Assembly (NCBI RefSeq): GCF_039939195.1
Contig: NZ_JBDUUH010000011.1
Location: 62,001 to 126,000, forward strand
Reading direction: 5' to 3'
Origin: Foliimonas ilicis
GTDB taxonomy: Bacteria > Pseudomonadota > Alphaproteobacteria > Rhizobiales > Rhizobiaceae
Length of the DNA stretch: 64,000 bases
Translations under genes and position numbers: made by a program
Notes under the pieces: generated by a model
The model's input: the letters and a program-made list of their open reading frames with translations, nothing else
Told to the model about the DNA's origin: nothing
The model's database searches: none
In this document: one piece after another, positions 25,898-34,600 of the stretch
Layout of the letters: the number at the start of each line of letters is the position of its first letter
How positions within the stretch are numbered: position 1 is the first letter of the stretch

Positions 25898-26302
25898 ATG
25901 GAACACGCCCCTGATCCGGCCAAACAAAACCCTTCACCCGGATTTCAACGCGACCCGAACAGAAGCATCACGGTTACTCCGCTTGCAGGCGTGGTGACGG
26001 TAACGCTTGCCGACACGATCATCGCATCGTCGGAAAATGTACTGACGTTGCGCGAGGCAGAATATCAGCCTGTCTTGTACATTCCGTTCGAAGATATTTA
26101 TTTCGAATTCCTGTCCCCCAGCGCGACCAGAACGAATTGTCCCTACAAGGGCGACGCCAAATACTGGAACGCATCAGCCGGCGGCGAAGGCCGCGAGGAT
26201 GCCATGTGGGCCTATCAAAAACCCTATGACGAAATGACGAAGATAAAAGACTATGGGGCGTTTTATCCGACCAAGGTGAAGATCGACATCGCGTCGATGT
26301 GA
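25898..26302 (+). CDS. DUF427 family protein
   Basis: 134-aa soluble protein of the DUF427 family. The pattern ITVTPLAGVVTVTLADTIIASS, LYIPFEDIYFEFL, TNCPYKGDAKYW and a C-terminal FYPTKVKI is characteristic. ATG follows AAGGAG closely. It may be co-transcribed with the aminotransferase 100 bp upstream. No biochemical function is established that I know of. Confidence 0.85.
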   Translation: MEHAPDPAKQNPSPGFQRDPNRSITVTPLAGVVTVTLADTIIASSENVLTLREAEYQPVLYIPFEDIYFEFLSPSATRTNCPYKGDAKYWNASAGGEGREDAMWAYQKPYDEMTKIKDYGAFYPTKVKIDIASM

Positions 26303-26370
26303 GCCTGGGGCGCGCGAACACCTCAGCTTCGAGCCCTTCATTTTTAAATAGAAAAGCCGACGGGACAGCG

Positions 26371-26528
26371 CCCCCCTCTGTCCTGCCGGACATCTCCCCC
26401 ACGGGTGGGGAGATTGGCTGACACCACCATCCGCTTTCATTCTGCAACGTCAACAATTGGTGCCACGCGTCCATGACAGAGTAATCTCCCCACCTGTGGG
26501 GGAGATGTCCGGCAGGACAGAGGGGGGC
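26371..26528. repeat. Palindromic intergenic repeat, family B copy 2
   Basis: Arms 26371-26418 and 26482-26528 are near-perfect complements. The loop shares a segment with copy 3 (ATTGGTG...GACAGAGTAATCTCC), but copy 3 is in the opposite orientation. It lies between the convergent DUF427 and deacetylase genes. Confidence 0.9.
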
Positions 26529-26558
26529 GCCTCGCGATTCCATCAAAACAGGAAATGC

Positions 26559-27293
26559 TCAGTCCCCAGTTTCGAACACCCCATCCCCATCGGCATCTTC
26601 GAGCCTCACGAACTTCACGCCCCGCGCCTGCAGCGCCAGCAAACCCTTGACCAATCCGTCGCCTGCCGAATGCGTCGGCTGGTTGATATGGGCGATGATG
26701 ACATCGCCGTCCTTCGCACTCATCACGCGCTTTTCGGTGGCTGCCGCACCGAGTAGCGAGCCGCCATCGCCATTGATCGAATAGCCCGCGATGCGGAACC
26801 CCATCTTGCGGATCAGCGTCACCGATGACGGGCTGTATTTCGCCGTCGAGCCGCGAAACCATTTAGGCGCGGCAATTCCTGCCTGCGCCAGATCGGCGGC
26901 ACCGCCTTCGACTTCGAGGCGCACGGCATCCGCACTACCTGCTGCCTTGATGCCATAGACCGTCGCCGGATGGTCGATTGCCGGAATGTGGCGCGCGCCG
27001 TGATTTTCAAGCTCGAACAATTCGGGATGCGCGCGCATCGTTGCGAGTGCCGCCGGATTGCGTTTCAGCCATAGACCGGTGACGAAAATCGTCGCCGGAA
27101 TGCGGTGCTCGACCAATGTCGAAAGAATGCGCTCGTCGGTGCGCCCGCCGCAGGCGTCCAGCGTCAGCGCGACACGCGTTTCGCCGGGAAGTGTTTTCGC
27201 AAGATGGAGCGATGGCTCGACGAGTTGCGGCGCAGCGATTGCAGGCAATGCCAACAGCCCCGCTGCTATCGTGAAAGCCAGGAAAATCCGCAT
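26559..27293 (-). CDS. Secreted polysaccharide deacetylase (NodB domain)
   Basis: 244 aa with a clear signal peptide (MRIFLAFTIAAGLLALPAIAA), so it acts in the periplasm. NodB/CE4 motif 1 is LTLDACGGRTDERI. Motif 2 is ENHGARHIPA (HxxxH metal ligands). Later motifs are WFRGSTAKYS and GDVIIAHINQP. The second Asp of the classical TxDD is Ala here; TLDACG forms are common in one alphaproteobacterial branch, so activity is still likely. Substrate (peptidoglycan, exopolysaccharide) is unknown. Confidence 0.85.
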   Translation of the reverse strand: MRIFLAFTIAAGLLALPAIAAPQLVEPSLHLAKTLPGETRVALTLDACGGRTDERILSTLVEHRIPATIFVTGLWLKRNPAALATMRAHPELFELENHGARHIPAIDHPATVYGIKAAGSADAVRLEVEGGAADLAQAGIAAPKWFRGSTAKYSPSSVTLIRKMGFRIAGYSINGDGGSLLGAAATEKRVMSAKDGDVIIAHINQPTHSAGDGLVKGLLALQARGVKFVRLEDADGDGVFETGD

Positions 27294-27368
27294 CGTCTTG
27301 TCTCTGCGCCAGTAAATCCGGCGGAGCTATCCGCCCGGATCATGGCGAAGTTGGGATGCGGTTCCGGC

Positions 27369-27398
27369 GCTATACCCAATTTGCAAATCGGGTATAGC
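27369..27398 (-). terminator. 30-bp palindrome directly after the ppdK stop
   Basis: GCTATACCC (27369-27377) pairs with GGGTATAGC (27390-27398), and the centre ATTTGCAAAT is itself palindromic, leaving one mismatched pair. It abuts the ppdK TGA. There is no T run, so it is either a factor-dependent terminator, an RNA-stabilising hairpin or a protein-binding site. Confidence 0.6.
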
Positions 27399-30062
27399 TC
27401 ACTTCCTTTTGACCGCCGCCTGCGCTGCGGCAAGCCTTGCAATCGGCACGCGGAAGGGTGAGCAGGAGACGTAATCCAGCCCGACTTCCTCGCAGAAATG
27501 GATCGACGACGGGTCGCCGCCATGCTCGCCGCAGATGCCGAGCTTGATGTCGGGGCGCGTTGCCCTGCCCTTTTCGGCGGCCATGCGCACCAGTTCGCCG
27601 ACGCCTTCGATGTCGAGCGAGACGAACGGGTCCTGCTCGATGATGCCCTTCTGGCGGTATGTTTCGAGGAACGACGAGGCGTCGTCGCGCGAAATGCCGA
27701 AGGTCGTCTGCGTCAGATCATTCGTGCCGAAGGAGAAGAATTCAGCCGATTCGGCAATGACATGCGCGCGTATCGCGGCGCGCGGAAGCTCGATCATGGT
27801 GCCGGTGAGATATTCGATCTCGGTGCCGGTTTCCTGCATCACGCTTTTCGCAACATCGTCGATGCGCGCCTTCACATAGTCGAGTTCCTTCACGATGCCG
27901 ACCAGCGGCACCATGATTTCGGGAACGACCAGCTTACCCGCCTTGCGGCCTGCCTCGACCGCTGCCTCGAAAATCGCGCGGGCCTGCATTTCGGCAATTT
28001 CCGGATAGGAAACGGCCAGACGGCAGCCGCGATGGCCAAGCATCGGGTTGAATTCGTGAAGCGTTTCCGTGCGGTGGCGCAGCTTGTCGACCGGCACATT
28101 CATGGCGGTCGCGACTTCCTGAATTTCCTCTTCCGTCTTCGGCAGGAATTCATGCAAAGGCGGATCAAGCAGGCGGATGGTGACCGGCAGGCCAGCCATG
28201 ATCTCGAACAATTCGAGGAAATCCGCGCGCTGCATCGGCAGAAGCTTGGCCAGCGCCTTGCGGCGGCCTTCTTCCGTATCCGCGAGGATCATTTCGCGCA
28301 TCGCCAGAATGCGGTCGCCATCGAAGAACATGTGCTCCGTGCGGCAAAGGCCAATGCCTTCCGCACCGAAGGAGCGCGCCATGCGCGCATCAGCGGGCGT
28401 TTCCGCATTCGTGCGCACTTTCATGCGTCGTATCGCGTCGGCCCATTCCATGATCGCAGCGAAATCACCGGAAAGCTCCGGCTGAAGCATCGCGACCGCG
28501 CCTTTCAGCACCTGTCCATTGCCGCCATCGATGGTGATGATGTCGCCCTTCTTGAAAGTCTGCCCCATCACCGTCAGCGTGGCGGTGCGATAATCGACGC
28601 GCAGCGATCCGGCACCCGAAACGCAGGGCTTGCCCATGCCGCGCGCAACCACCGCCGCATGGCTGGTCATGCCGCCACGCGTCGTCAGAATGCCTTCCGC
28701 CGCATGCATGCCGTGAATGTCTTCCGGGCTGGTTTCGACGCGCACCAGAATGACCTTGCGGCCCTGCTGCTTCATGTCTTCCGCATCGTCCGAGGAGAAC
28801 ACGATTTCGCCGGTCGCGGCACCCGGCGACGCAGGCAGGCCGGAGGCGATGACATGGCGCTCGGCCTTGGGGTCGATGGTCGGGTGCAGAAGCTGGTCGA
28901 GCGACGCCGGATCGATGCGTGCAATCGCCTCCTCCTTGGTGATCAGCCCTTCCGCCGCCATCTCGACCGCTATGCGAAGAGCAGCCTTCGCCGTGCGCTT
29001 GCCCGAACGGGTTTGCAGCATCCACAATTTGCCGCGCTCGATGGTGAATTCGAGATCCTGCATGTCGCGGTAGTGCTGTTCGAGGCGGTCGGAAATCTCG
29101 ACGAAGGATTTGAACGCATCCGGCATCAGCTTTTGCAGCGAAGGCTTGTCCGAACCGGCATCGATGCGCGCGGCCTCGGTGATATTCTGCGGCGTGCGAA
29201 TGCCCGCCACCACGTCTTCGCCCTGCGCGTTCACAAGAAATTCGCCGTAAAGCTGCTTGTCGCCGGTCGAAGGATTGCGCGTGAAGGCAACGCCGGTGGC
29301 CGAGGATTCGCCCATATTGCCGAACACCATGGCCTGCACATTGACCGCCGTGCCCCAGCTTGCGGGAATGTCGTGCAGGCGGCGATAAGTGACCGCGCGC
29401 GCATTCATCCAGCTTGAAAACACTGCGCCGATCGCGCCCCAAAGCTGTTCTTTCGGTGACTGCGGAAACGGCTTTCCCAGCTCTTCCTCGACCTTTTCCT
29501 TATAAAGACCGATCACCTTTTGCCATTCGGCAGCGGAAAGATCGGTGTCGAGCTCATGGCCGAGCTGCGCCTTCTCGTCTTCCAGGATTTCCTCGAAAAC
29601 CTCGTGATCCAGCCCCATCACGACATCGGAATACATCTGGATAAAGCGGCGATAGCTGTCATAGGCGAAGCGCGGATCGCCGGAATCGCGCGCCAGCGCT
29701 TCCACCGTCTCGTCGTTCAGGCCGAGATTGAGCACCGTGTCCATCATGCCCGGCATCGAAGCGCGCGCTCCGGAACGCACTGAGACCAGAAGCAGATTGG
29801 CCGGATCGCCGAAGCGCCGCCCGGTTATGCTTCCTATATGGTCCAGTGCCTTGGCAACATCGTCTTCCAGACCCGACGGAAACGCGCTGCCTTCGGTATA
29901 AAAGGAATTGCAGGCATCGGTGGTGATCGTAAAACCCGGAGGCACCGGCAGGCCGAGGCTGCACATCTCAGCCAGATTCGCGCCCTTGCCGCCCAGCAGA
30001 TTGCGGTCGCTCGCGCGCCCTTCCGCATTGCCGTCCCCGAATGTGTAGACCCACTTTGCCAT
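27399..30062 (-). CDS. ppdK: Pyruvate, phosphate dikinase
   Basis: Interconverts pyruvate + ATP + Pi and PEP + AMP + PPi, a gluconeogenic or anaplerotic step. 887 aa, the usual bacterial length. Catalytic phospho-His in GGMTSHAAVVARGMGKPCV near residue 455; the N-terminal ATP-grasp has GGKGANLAEM; the C-terminal PEP/pyruvate barrel has LGICGEHGGDP. Start ATG at 30062 is 6 nt after GAGG. Monocistronic, ending in a 30-bp palindrome. The upstream region holds the operator-like word shared with glgP. Confidence 0.97.
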   Translation of the reverse strand: MAKWVYTFGDGNAEGRASDRNLLGGKGANLAEMCSLGLPVPPGFTITTDACNSFYTEGSAFPSGLEDDVAKALDHIGSITGRRFGDPANLLLVSVRSGARASMPGMMDTVLNLGLNDETVEALARDSGDPRFAYDSYRRFIQMYSDVVMGLDHEVFEEILEDEKAQLGHELDTDLSAAEWQKVIGLYKEKVEEELGKPFPQSPKEQLWGAIGAVFSSWMNARAVTYRRLHDIPASWGTAVNVQAMVFGNMGESSATGVAFTRNPSTGDKQLYGEFLVNAQGEDVVAGIRTPQNITEAARIDAGSDKPSLQKLMPDAFKSFVEISDRLEQHYRDMQDLEFTIERGKLWMLQTRSGKRTAKAALRIAVEMAAEGLITKEEAIARIDPASLDQLLHPTIDPKAERHVIASGLPASPGAATGEIVFSSDDAEDMKQQGRKVILVRVETSPEDIHGMHAAEGILTTRGGMTSHAAVVARGMGKPCVSGAGSLRVDYRTATLTVMGQTFKKGDIITIDGGNGQVLKGAVAMLQPELSGDFAAIMEWADAIRRMKVRTNAETPADARMARSFGAEGIGLCRTEHMFFDGDRILAMREMILADTEEGRRKALAKLLPMQRADFLELFEIMAGLPVTIRLLDPPLHEFLPKTEEEIQEVATAMNVPVDKLRHRTETLHEFNPMLGHRGCRLAVSYPEIAEMQARAIFEAAVEAGRKAGKLVVPEIMVPLVGIVKELDYVKARIDDVAKSVMQETGTEIEYLTGTMIELPRAAIRAHVIAESAEFFSFGTNDLTQTTFGISRDDASSFLETYRQKGIIEQDPFVSLDIEGVGELVRMAAEKGRATRPDIKLGICGEHGGDPSSIHFCEEVGLDYVSCSPFRVPIARLAAAQAAVKRK

Positions 30063-30155
30063 GCCTGTCCTCATTTCGCATTGCGCCGTAATCAGCTTGA
30101 TGCGTTACGATGCTGCACCGCGAAAGGCAATTGCCGAGCGCCCGGACTGGAGCAA

Positions 30156-30203
30156 CTCAATCGATTAAGCTTCGTCACGAAGTTCAAGCTTGTAAAATAC
30201 AAG
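30156..30203. promoter_or_regulatory. Three stacked palindromes between ppdK and the VOC gene
   Basis: CTCAATCGATTAAG (30156-30169) is identical over 14 bp to the site upstream of glgP. It is followed at once by CTTCGT-C-ACGAAG (30170-30182), a perfect 13-bp inverted repeat, and then CTTGTA-AAA-TACAAG (30189-30203). The gap is divergent (ppdK minus, VOC plus), so these are probable regulator sites. I see no strong -35/-10 pair. Confidence 0.6.
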
Positions 30204-30241
30204 ATGATCCATTAAGAACATATCAGGAACAAGAGGCAGAA

Positions 30242-30586
30242 ATGAAAACCACCGGAAAACTGGACTATCTCGAAATGCCTGCAGTCGGCGGCACGCTCGA
30301 CAGTGTGAAAGCGTTTTACAGCGCTGCCTTCTCATGGTCTTTCGTGGATTACGGTCCAACCTATTCCGCCTTCGATGAAGGCCTGGAAGGCGGCTTTCAT
30401 ACGGACGCGCAGGACAATTCCGGCAGGCCTCTGCCGGTTCTCTATTCGGAAAATCTGGAAGAAACGCTGGATGCGGTTCAGAGTGCCGGCGGCAATATCG
30501 TCAAGCCGATATTCACCTTTCCCGGCGGGCGCAGGTTTCATTTCACCGATCCAGCCGGAAACGAGCTTGCCGTCTGGGGCGAGTGA
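30242..30586 (+). CDS. VOC (glyoxalase/bleomycin resistance) family protein
   Basis: 114-aa single-module VOC protein. The fold is indicated by LDYLEMPAVGGTLDSVKAFY, FSWSFVDYGPTYSAFDEG, VLYSENLEETLDAVQSAGG and the C-terminal RRFHFTDPAGNELAVWGE. ATG at 30242 follows GAGG by 5 nt. VOC members do many things (isomerisation, ring opening, antibiotic binding); substrate is not predictable here. Probably cytoplasmic and expressed alone. Confidence 0.85.
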   Translation: MKTTGKLDYLEMPAVGGTLDSVKAFYSAAFSWSFVDYGPTYSAFDEGLEGGFHTDAQDNSGRPLPVLYSENLEETLDAVQSAGGNIVKPIFTFPGGRRFHFTDPAGNELAVWGE

Positions 30587-30634
30587 TCGCACAGCTTTCG
30601 CGCGAATAAATTCGATCCGGCAGTTTTGTCGCGA

Positions 30635-30663
30635 TTGTGCTTTTCGTTTTGGCTGGATATAAC
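30635..30663 (+). promoter_or_regulatory. Promoter of tRNA-Gln
   Basis: TTGTGC (30635-30640), 17 bp and TATAAC (30658-30663), placing the transcription start near 30670. A small hairpin CTGACT-CGC-AGTCAG (30675-30689) follows and would lie in the tRNA 5' leader. Confidence 0.65.
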
Positions 30664-30693
30664 GCCGCCAATTCCTGACTCGCAGTCAGCTTT

Positions 30694-30768
30694 TGGGGCG
30701 TAGCCAAGTGGTAAGGCAGCGGTTTTTGGTACCGCCATCCCCTGGTTCGAATCCAGGCGCCCCAGCCA
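30694..30768 (+). tRNA. tRNA-Gln (anticodon TTG)
   Basis: Acceptor stem TGGGGCG (30694-30700) pairs with CGCCCCA (30758-30764). The anticodon stem GCGGT/ACCGC (30719-30723, 30731-30735) carries a 7-nt loop with anticodon TTG at 30726-30728. The T-arm has GGTTCGAATCC, discriminator G, and an encoded CCA at 30766-30768. Confidence 0.97.
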
Positions 30769-30989
30769 TGCATTTTATCTGCGGAAAACGATTGCTTATC
30801 CGATGAGCCATCCGAGAAGCGCGGATGCGGCACCGCTATAATAAGCAACGAATAGAATCCGAATGAATTCCAGTGGCGGCTTATCCAAGGCGGATCTTCG
30901 AACTCGTCCAAAGATTTAAGCCAGCGCTTATGATTTATCACATTTGTCGTGCCGCCATTGCTCCGTATTCCGCAAACTAGACTTCAAAT
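30769..30989. other. Intergenic region after tRNA-Gln
   Basis: About 220 bp of lower GC than its surroundings and no clear gene. On the minus strand a 30-codon frame (TTG 30888 to TAA 30796) encodes a hydrophobic stretch FIRILFVAYYSGAASALLGW, but it has no good ribosome binding site. A longer minus frame crossing the tRNA is an artefact of the antisense tRNA. Confidence 0.4.
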
Positions 30990-31019
30990 AAAAAGAGCCG
31001 CCCGAAGGCGGCTCTTTTT
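30990..31019. terminator. Bidirectional intrinsic terminator
   Basis: 13-bp perfect stem AAAAAGAGCCGCC (30990-31002) / GGCGGCTCTTTTT (31007-31019) with a CGAA tetraloop and T/A runs on both sides. It ends the Flp pilin transcript (minus) and could also stop tRNA-Gln read-through (plus). Confidence 0.93.
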
Positions 31020-31035
31020 ATTACGATACTGCCAA

Positions 31036-31215
31036 TCAAGGAACGGTCTTATCCTTGAGTGCATCGGAAATGTCCGTGAACTTTGAGTCGAGTTCGGTAC
31101 CTACTAGGCCAGCGCCGGTGATGATTGCGACTGCGATCAGCGTTGCGATCAGGCCGTATTCGATAGCCGTTGCACCCGATTCATTCTTGACGAAACGCTT
31201 GAGAAGATTGGTCAT
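31036..31215 (-). CDS. Flp-type pilin subunit (orphan)
   Basis: 59-aa Flp/Fap pilin. It begins MTNLLKRFVKNESGATAIEYGL, with the prepilin-peptidase cleavage context G-ATAIEYGL (Glu5 and Tyr6 of the mature pilin), then a hydrophobic helix IATLIAVAIITGAGLVG. ATG at 31215 is 7 nt after AAGGA. It has its own terminator. No tad/cpa assembly genes are in the window, so the secretion and assembly apparatus must be elsewhere. Confidence 0.93.
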   Translation of the reverse strand: MTNLLKRFVKNESGATAIEYGLIATLIAVAIITGAGLVGTELDSKFTDISDALKDKTVP

Positions 31216-31455
31216 GTGATTTCCTTTGCCCCGTTGTCTGACTTTCGTTGAAGCCGACCTCAAACTAACAACGACCGATTTCTTTCCAGTTAAAAAGATT
31301 GGTAAAGTAATTGTGTACTTTTCTATACTTAATAACGCGCTACTTTTTGCTTCGTATTTGAACTATAGTTTATGTAAACGCTTTGCTTTAGGACTTCGGC
31401 CTTAAACCCCACTCTGGACGCTAGAGCGGTTCCTGTTTTGACGGAATCGCGAGGC
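31216..31455. other. AT-rich upstream region of the pilin gene
   Basis: About 240 bp, clearly more AT-rich than the rest of the window (31264-31400), with no gene. It contains GTTTA-TG-TAAAC (31368-31379) and several TTAA/TATA words. It presumably holds the pilin promoter and regulator sites; I cannot assign a specific -35/-10 pair. Confidence 0.5.
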
Positions 31456-31613
31456 ACCCCCTTCTGCCCTGCCGGGCATCTCCCCCTCAAGGGTGGAGAT
31501 TACTCTGTCGTGAAAGCGCAGCACCAATCGCCGACGTTCCAAAATACATGCGGAGAGTTGTGCCAGCCAATCTCCACCCTTGAGGGGGAGATGCCCGGCA
31601 GGGCAGAGGGGGG
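31456..31613. repeat. Palindromic intergenic repeat, family B copy 3
   Basis: Arms starting near 31456 (CACCCCCTTCTGCCCTGCC) and ending near 31613 are complementary, with GGGTGGAGAT / ATCTCCACCC inner ends. The loop is homologous to that of copy 2 read in the opposite orientation. It lies between the pilin gene region and the 3' end of smc. Confidence 0.88.
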
Positions 31614-31652
31614 TTCTGTCCCGCCGGCGTTTCTGTTTCAAGATGAAGGACG

Positions 31653-34600
31653 CTAACTCGCTTCGCGCATCTCTTCAGCCGCCTGAAGATCGACCGAGAC
31701 GAGCTGGCTTACGCCCTGCTCTGCCATGGTGACACCGAACAGGCGGTTCATGCGCGCCATGGTGATGGGGTTGTGCGTGATGATGACGAAGCGCGTTTCG
31801 GTCGTGCGCGCCATTTCGTCCATCAGATTGCAGAAGCGCTCGACATTGTGGTCGTCGAGTGGTGCATCGACTTCGTCGAGCACGCAGATCGGCGCGGGGT
31901 TGGTGAGGAACACCGCAAAGATCAGCGCCATTGCGGTCAGCGCCTGCTCGCCGCCGGAAAGCAGCGTCATGGTCTGCGGCTTCTTGCCGGGCGGACGGGC
32001 GAGGATTTCCAGCCCGGCCTCAAGCGGATCGTCGGATTCGATGAGCTGCAATTCGGCCGTGCCGCCGCCGAACAGATGCGTGAATAGTCGCTGGAACTGC
32101 GTGTTCACCACATCGAAAGCAGCCAGAAGGCGCTCGCGCCCTTCGCGGTTCAGGCTCTGGATCGCCTGACGCAGCTTGCGGATTGCTTCGACAATGTCTT
32201 CGCGCTCGGAGACGATCGCCTCAAGCCGCTCGGAAAGCTCGCTCTGTTCTTCCTCGGCGCGCAGATTGACCGCGCCCAGCCGTTCGCGCTCGATTTTCAG
32301 GCGCTCGAGCTGTCGCTCGATATGGCCTACATCGGGCATTGCATCGTCGGGTCCAAGCCCCGTCATCTTGATGACCAGATGCGGCTGCGTGTTCAGCGCT
32401 TCATGAATGCGCGCCTCGATCTCGGCGCGACGTTCGTCTGCGGCGGTCAGCCTTTCCTCGGCGCGTCCACGCGTTTCGCGCGCTTCGGACAGTGTCTGGA
32501 TGGCAGCGGTCGCGGCCTTGTCGAGCGCGGCCTGTCTGGTTTCAGCTTCTTGCAAACGGTCGGCTGCCTGCTTGCGCAGCGCCTCGGAGTCCGAAAGCTG
32601 CGAAAGAAGCGCGCGGCGTTTCTGGTCGATTTCGTCGGGCGCATCGGCCAGCATTTCGCGCTCGTCCAGCGCCTCGGCACGCCGCTCTGCCAGTGCCTCG
32701 ATATGGCCGGATGCGTTTTCGGCGCGCAAAATCCAGCTTGCGCGCTCGGCACCAATCGCCGTCAGACGACGCGCCCGCGCATCAGCTTCGCGCTGCAGAC
32801 CATCATGAACGGCGCGCGCATCGGCAAGTGCGGAGCGATCTTTCGAGACATTCGAAGCAAGCTGCTCCAGCCGCGACTGCAAATCGCTGAGGTCGGGCGC
32901 CTGATCGAGCGCGGCTTCGGCCTCCATCAGTGCGGCCACCGCTTCTTCATGCCCGTCGGAAAGCCGCGTGCGCGATTCCTCAAGTGCGGAACGGCGGCTG
33001 GACAATTCGCCGGACGCCTTTTCAGCCCGCGAAAGCGCCTCTCGCGCTTCGCCAAGCCGCTGCTGCGCCTCGCGCCAGGCCTGACGCGATTGCGTCTCTG
33101 CTTCGCTCGCCAGACGCAATGCATCGGCTGCATCGGCAAGTGCTGCCTCCGCCTCACGAACCTTCACGGTTGCGGCAATCGCTTCCGCATCGAGTTCCAG
33201 AAGCCGGTTCTTCTGGGCAAGGCGTTGCGCGGCAGGTGTCGGTGCATCGGCGCTTGCCGTCAAACCGTCCCAGCGCCAGAGCGCGCCTGCCTTGCTCACA
33301 AGTCGCTGGCCGGGCGCGAGCAGCTTCTGAACGCGAGAACCGTCCGCCGCATCGACAATGCCGATTTGCGCCAGTCTACGGGAGAGCTGACGCGGGGCAC
33401 GCACGACGCTGGCGAGGCTTTTCACCCCATCCGGCAACGCCGCATCGGACCCAGCCTGCTCCATATCGCCCCAGTGAACAGGTGCCGAGCGGTCGAGCGG
33501 CACATCGAGGTCTTCGCCAAGTGCCGCACCAAGCGCGGTTTCAAAACCGCGATCCACGCTGATCTGTTCGAGAACGGCAGGGAAAAGATCCGTGCCGCCG
33601 GAATTCAGGATTTTCGCGAGCGTGCGCGCTTCCGTCTCGATGCCTGCAAGTTTGGCCTTGGCTTCCTGCAAAGGTCCGCGCGCTTCCGCCTCGCGCGCTC
33701 GTGCTGTTGCCACCGCCTGCTCGGCGTCGCCTGCTGCGATTTCGGCGTCCTCAACGGCGATCTGCGCTTCCTCAGTCAGTTGCCGCTTTTCTTCCGGATC
33801 GGCAAGGGATGAAATTTTGGAGGCGATTTCCGAAATTTCGCGGTCCATGTCGGCCAATTGCCGCGCGAAACGGTCCCGTCTTTCCGTGGTTTCGCGCAAG
33901 GAACGCTCGATTTGCGTGCGCGAAGCTGCGGCATCGGCGCGTTCGGAGGTCAGCTTGGCCAGCGCGCTTTCGCTCAGGGCCAGCGTCGCAGTCGCTTCCT
34001 CGAAGGCCGACAATGTCGTCGCTTCGCGGTCGGCAGCGTTCGCATTGTCGTCGTTGAGCGCGCTTTCTTCGGCCGTCAGCCGGGCCAGAATGTCCGCATT
34101 GTCGCGAACCATCTGCTCCTCGCGCGAAATATCGGCGTCGAGCTGTTGCAGGCGACGGTCGAGTTCCGACTGGCGGTTGCGGATGCGGCCAGCTTCTTCT
34201 TCGATCTGCGATTTCGCGATCGACAGGCGCTGGACGGTCGCCGCCGCTGCTGCTTCCGCCTCGCGCAGTTCCGGCAGGCGGTGCGCACTGATCGCCTGCT
34301 CTTTGGCGGCATTCATCTGTTCTGCGGCGCGGTCGCCGACCTGTGCGGTGGCGGTGGCGAGTGCCGAACGCGCCTCGCCTTCCTGCAATTTCGCCTGCGT
34401 CCAGCGCAGATGGAAAAGGATTGCCTCGGATTTGCGAATATCAGCCGACAGATTCTTGAAGCGCGAAGCCTGCCGCGCCTGACGTTTCAGGCTTTCGATC
34501 TGGCTTTCGAGTTCGCCGACGACATCGTCCAGCCGTTCGAGGTTCTGTTCGGCAGCGCGCAGTCGAAGCTCGGCCTCGTGCCGCCTCGTGTGCAAGCCGG

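Noticed and set aside
27498..29417. 639-codon open frame on the plus strand
   Set aside because: Antisense shadow of ppdK, rich in Arg/His/Asp with no domain pattern.
30543..30941. Minus-strand frame of 132 codons crossing tRNA-Gln
   Set aside because: It reads through the antisense of the tRNA, a known false-gene pattern, and overlaps the VOC gene end.
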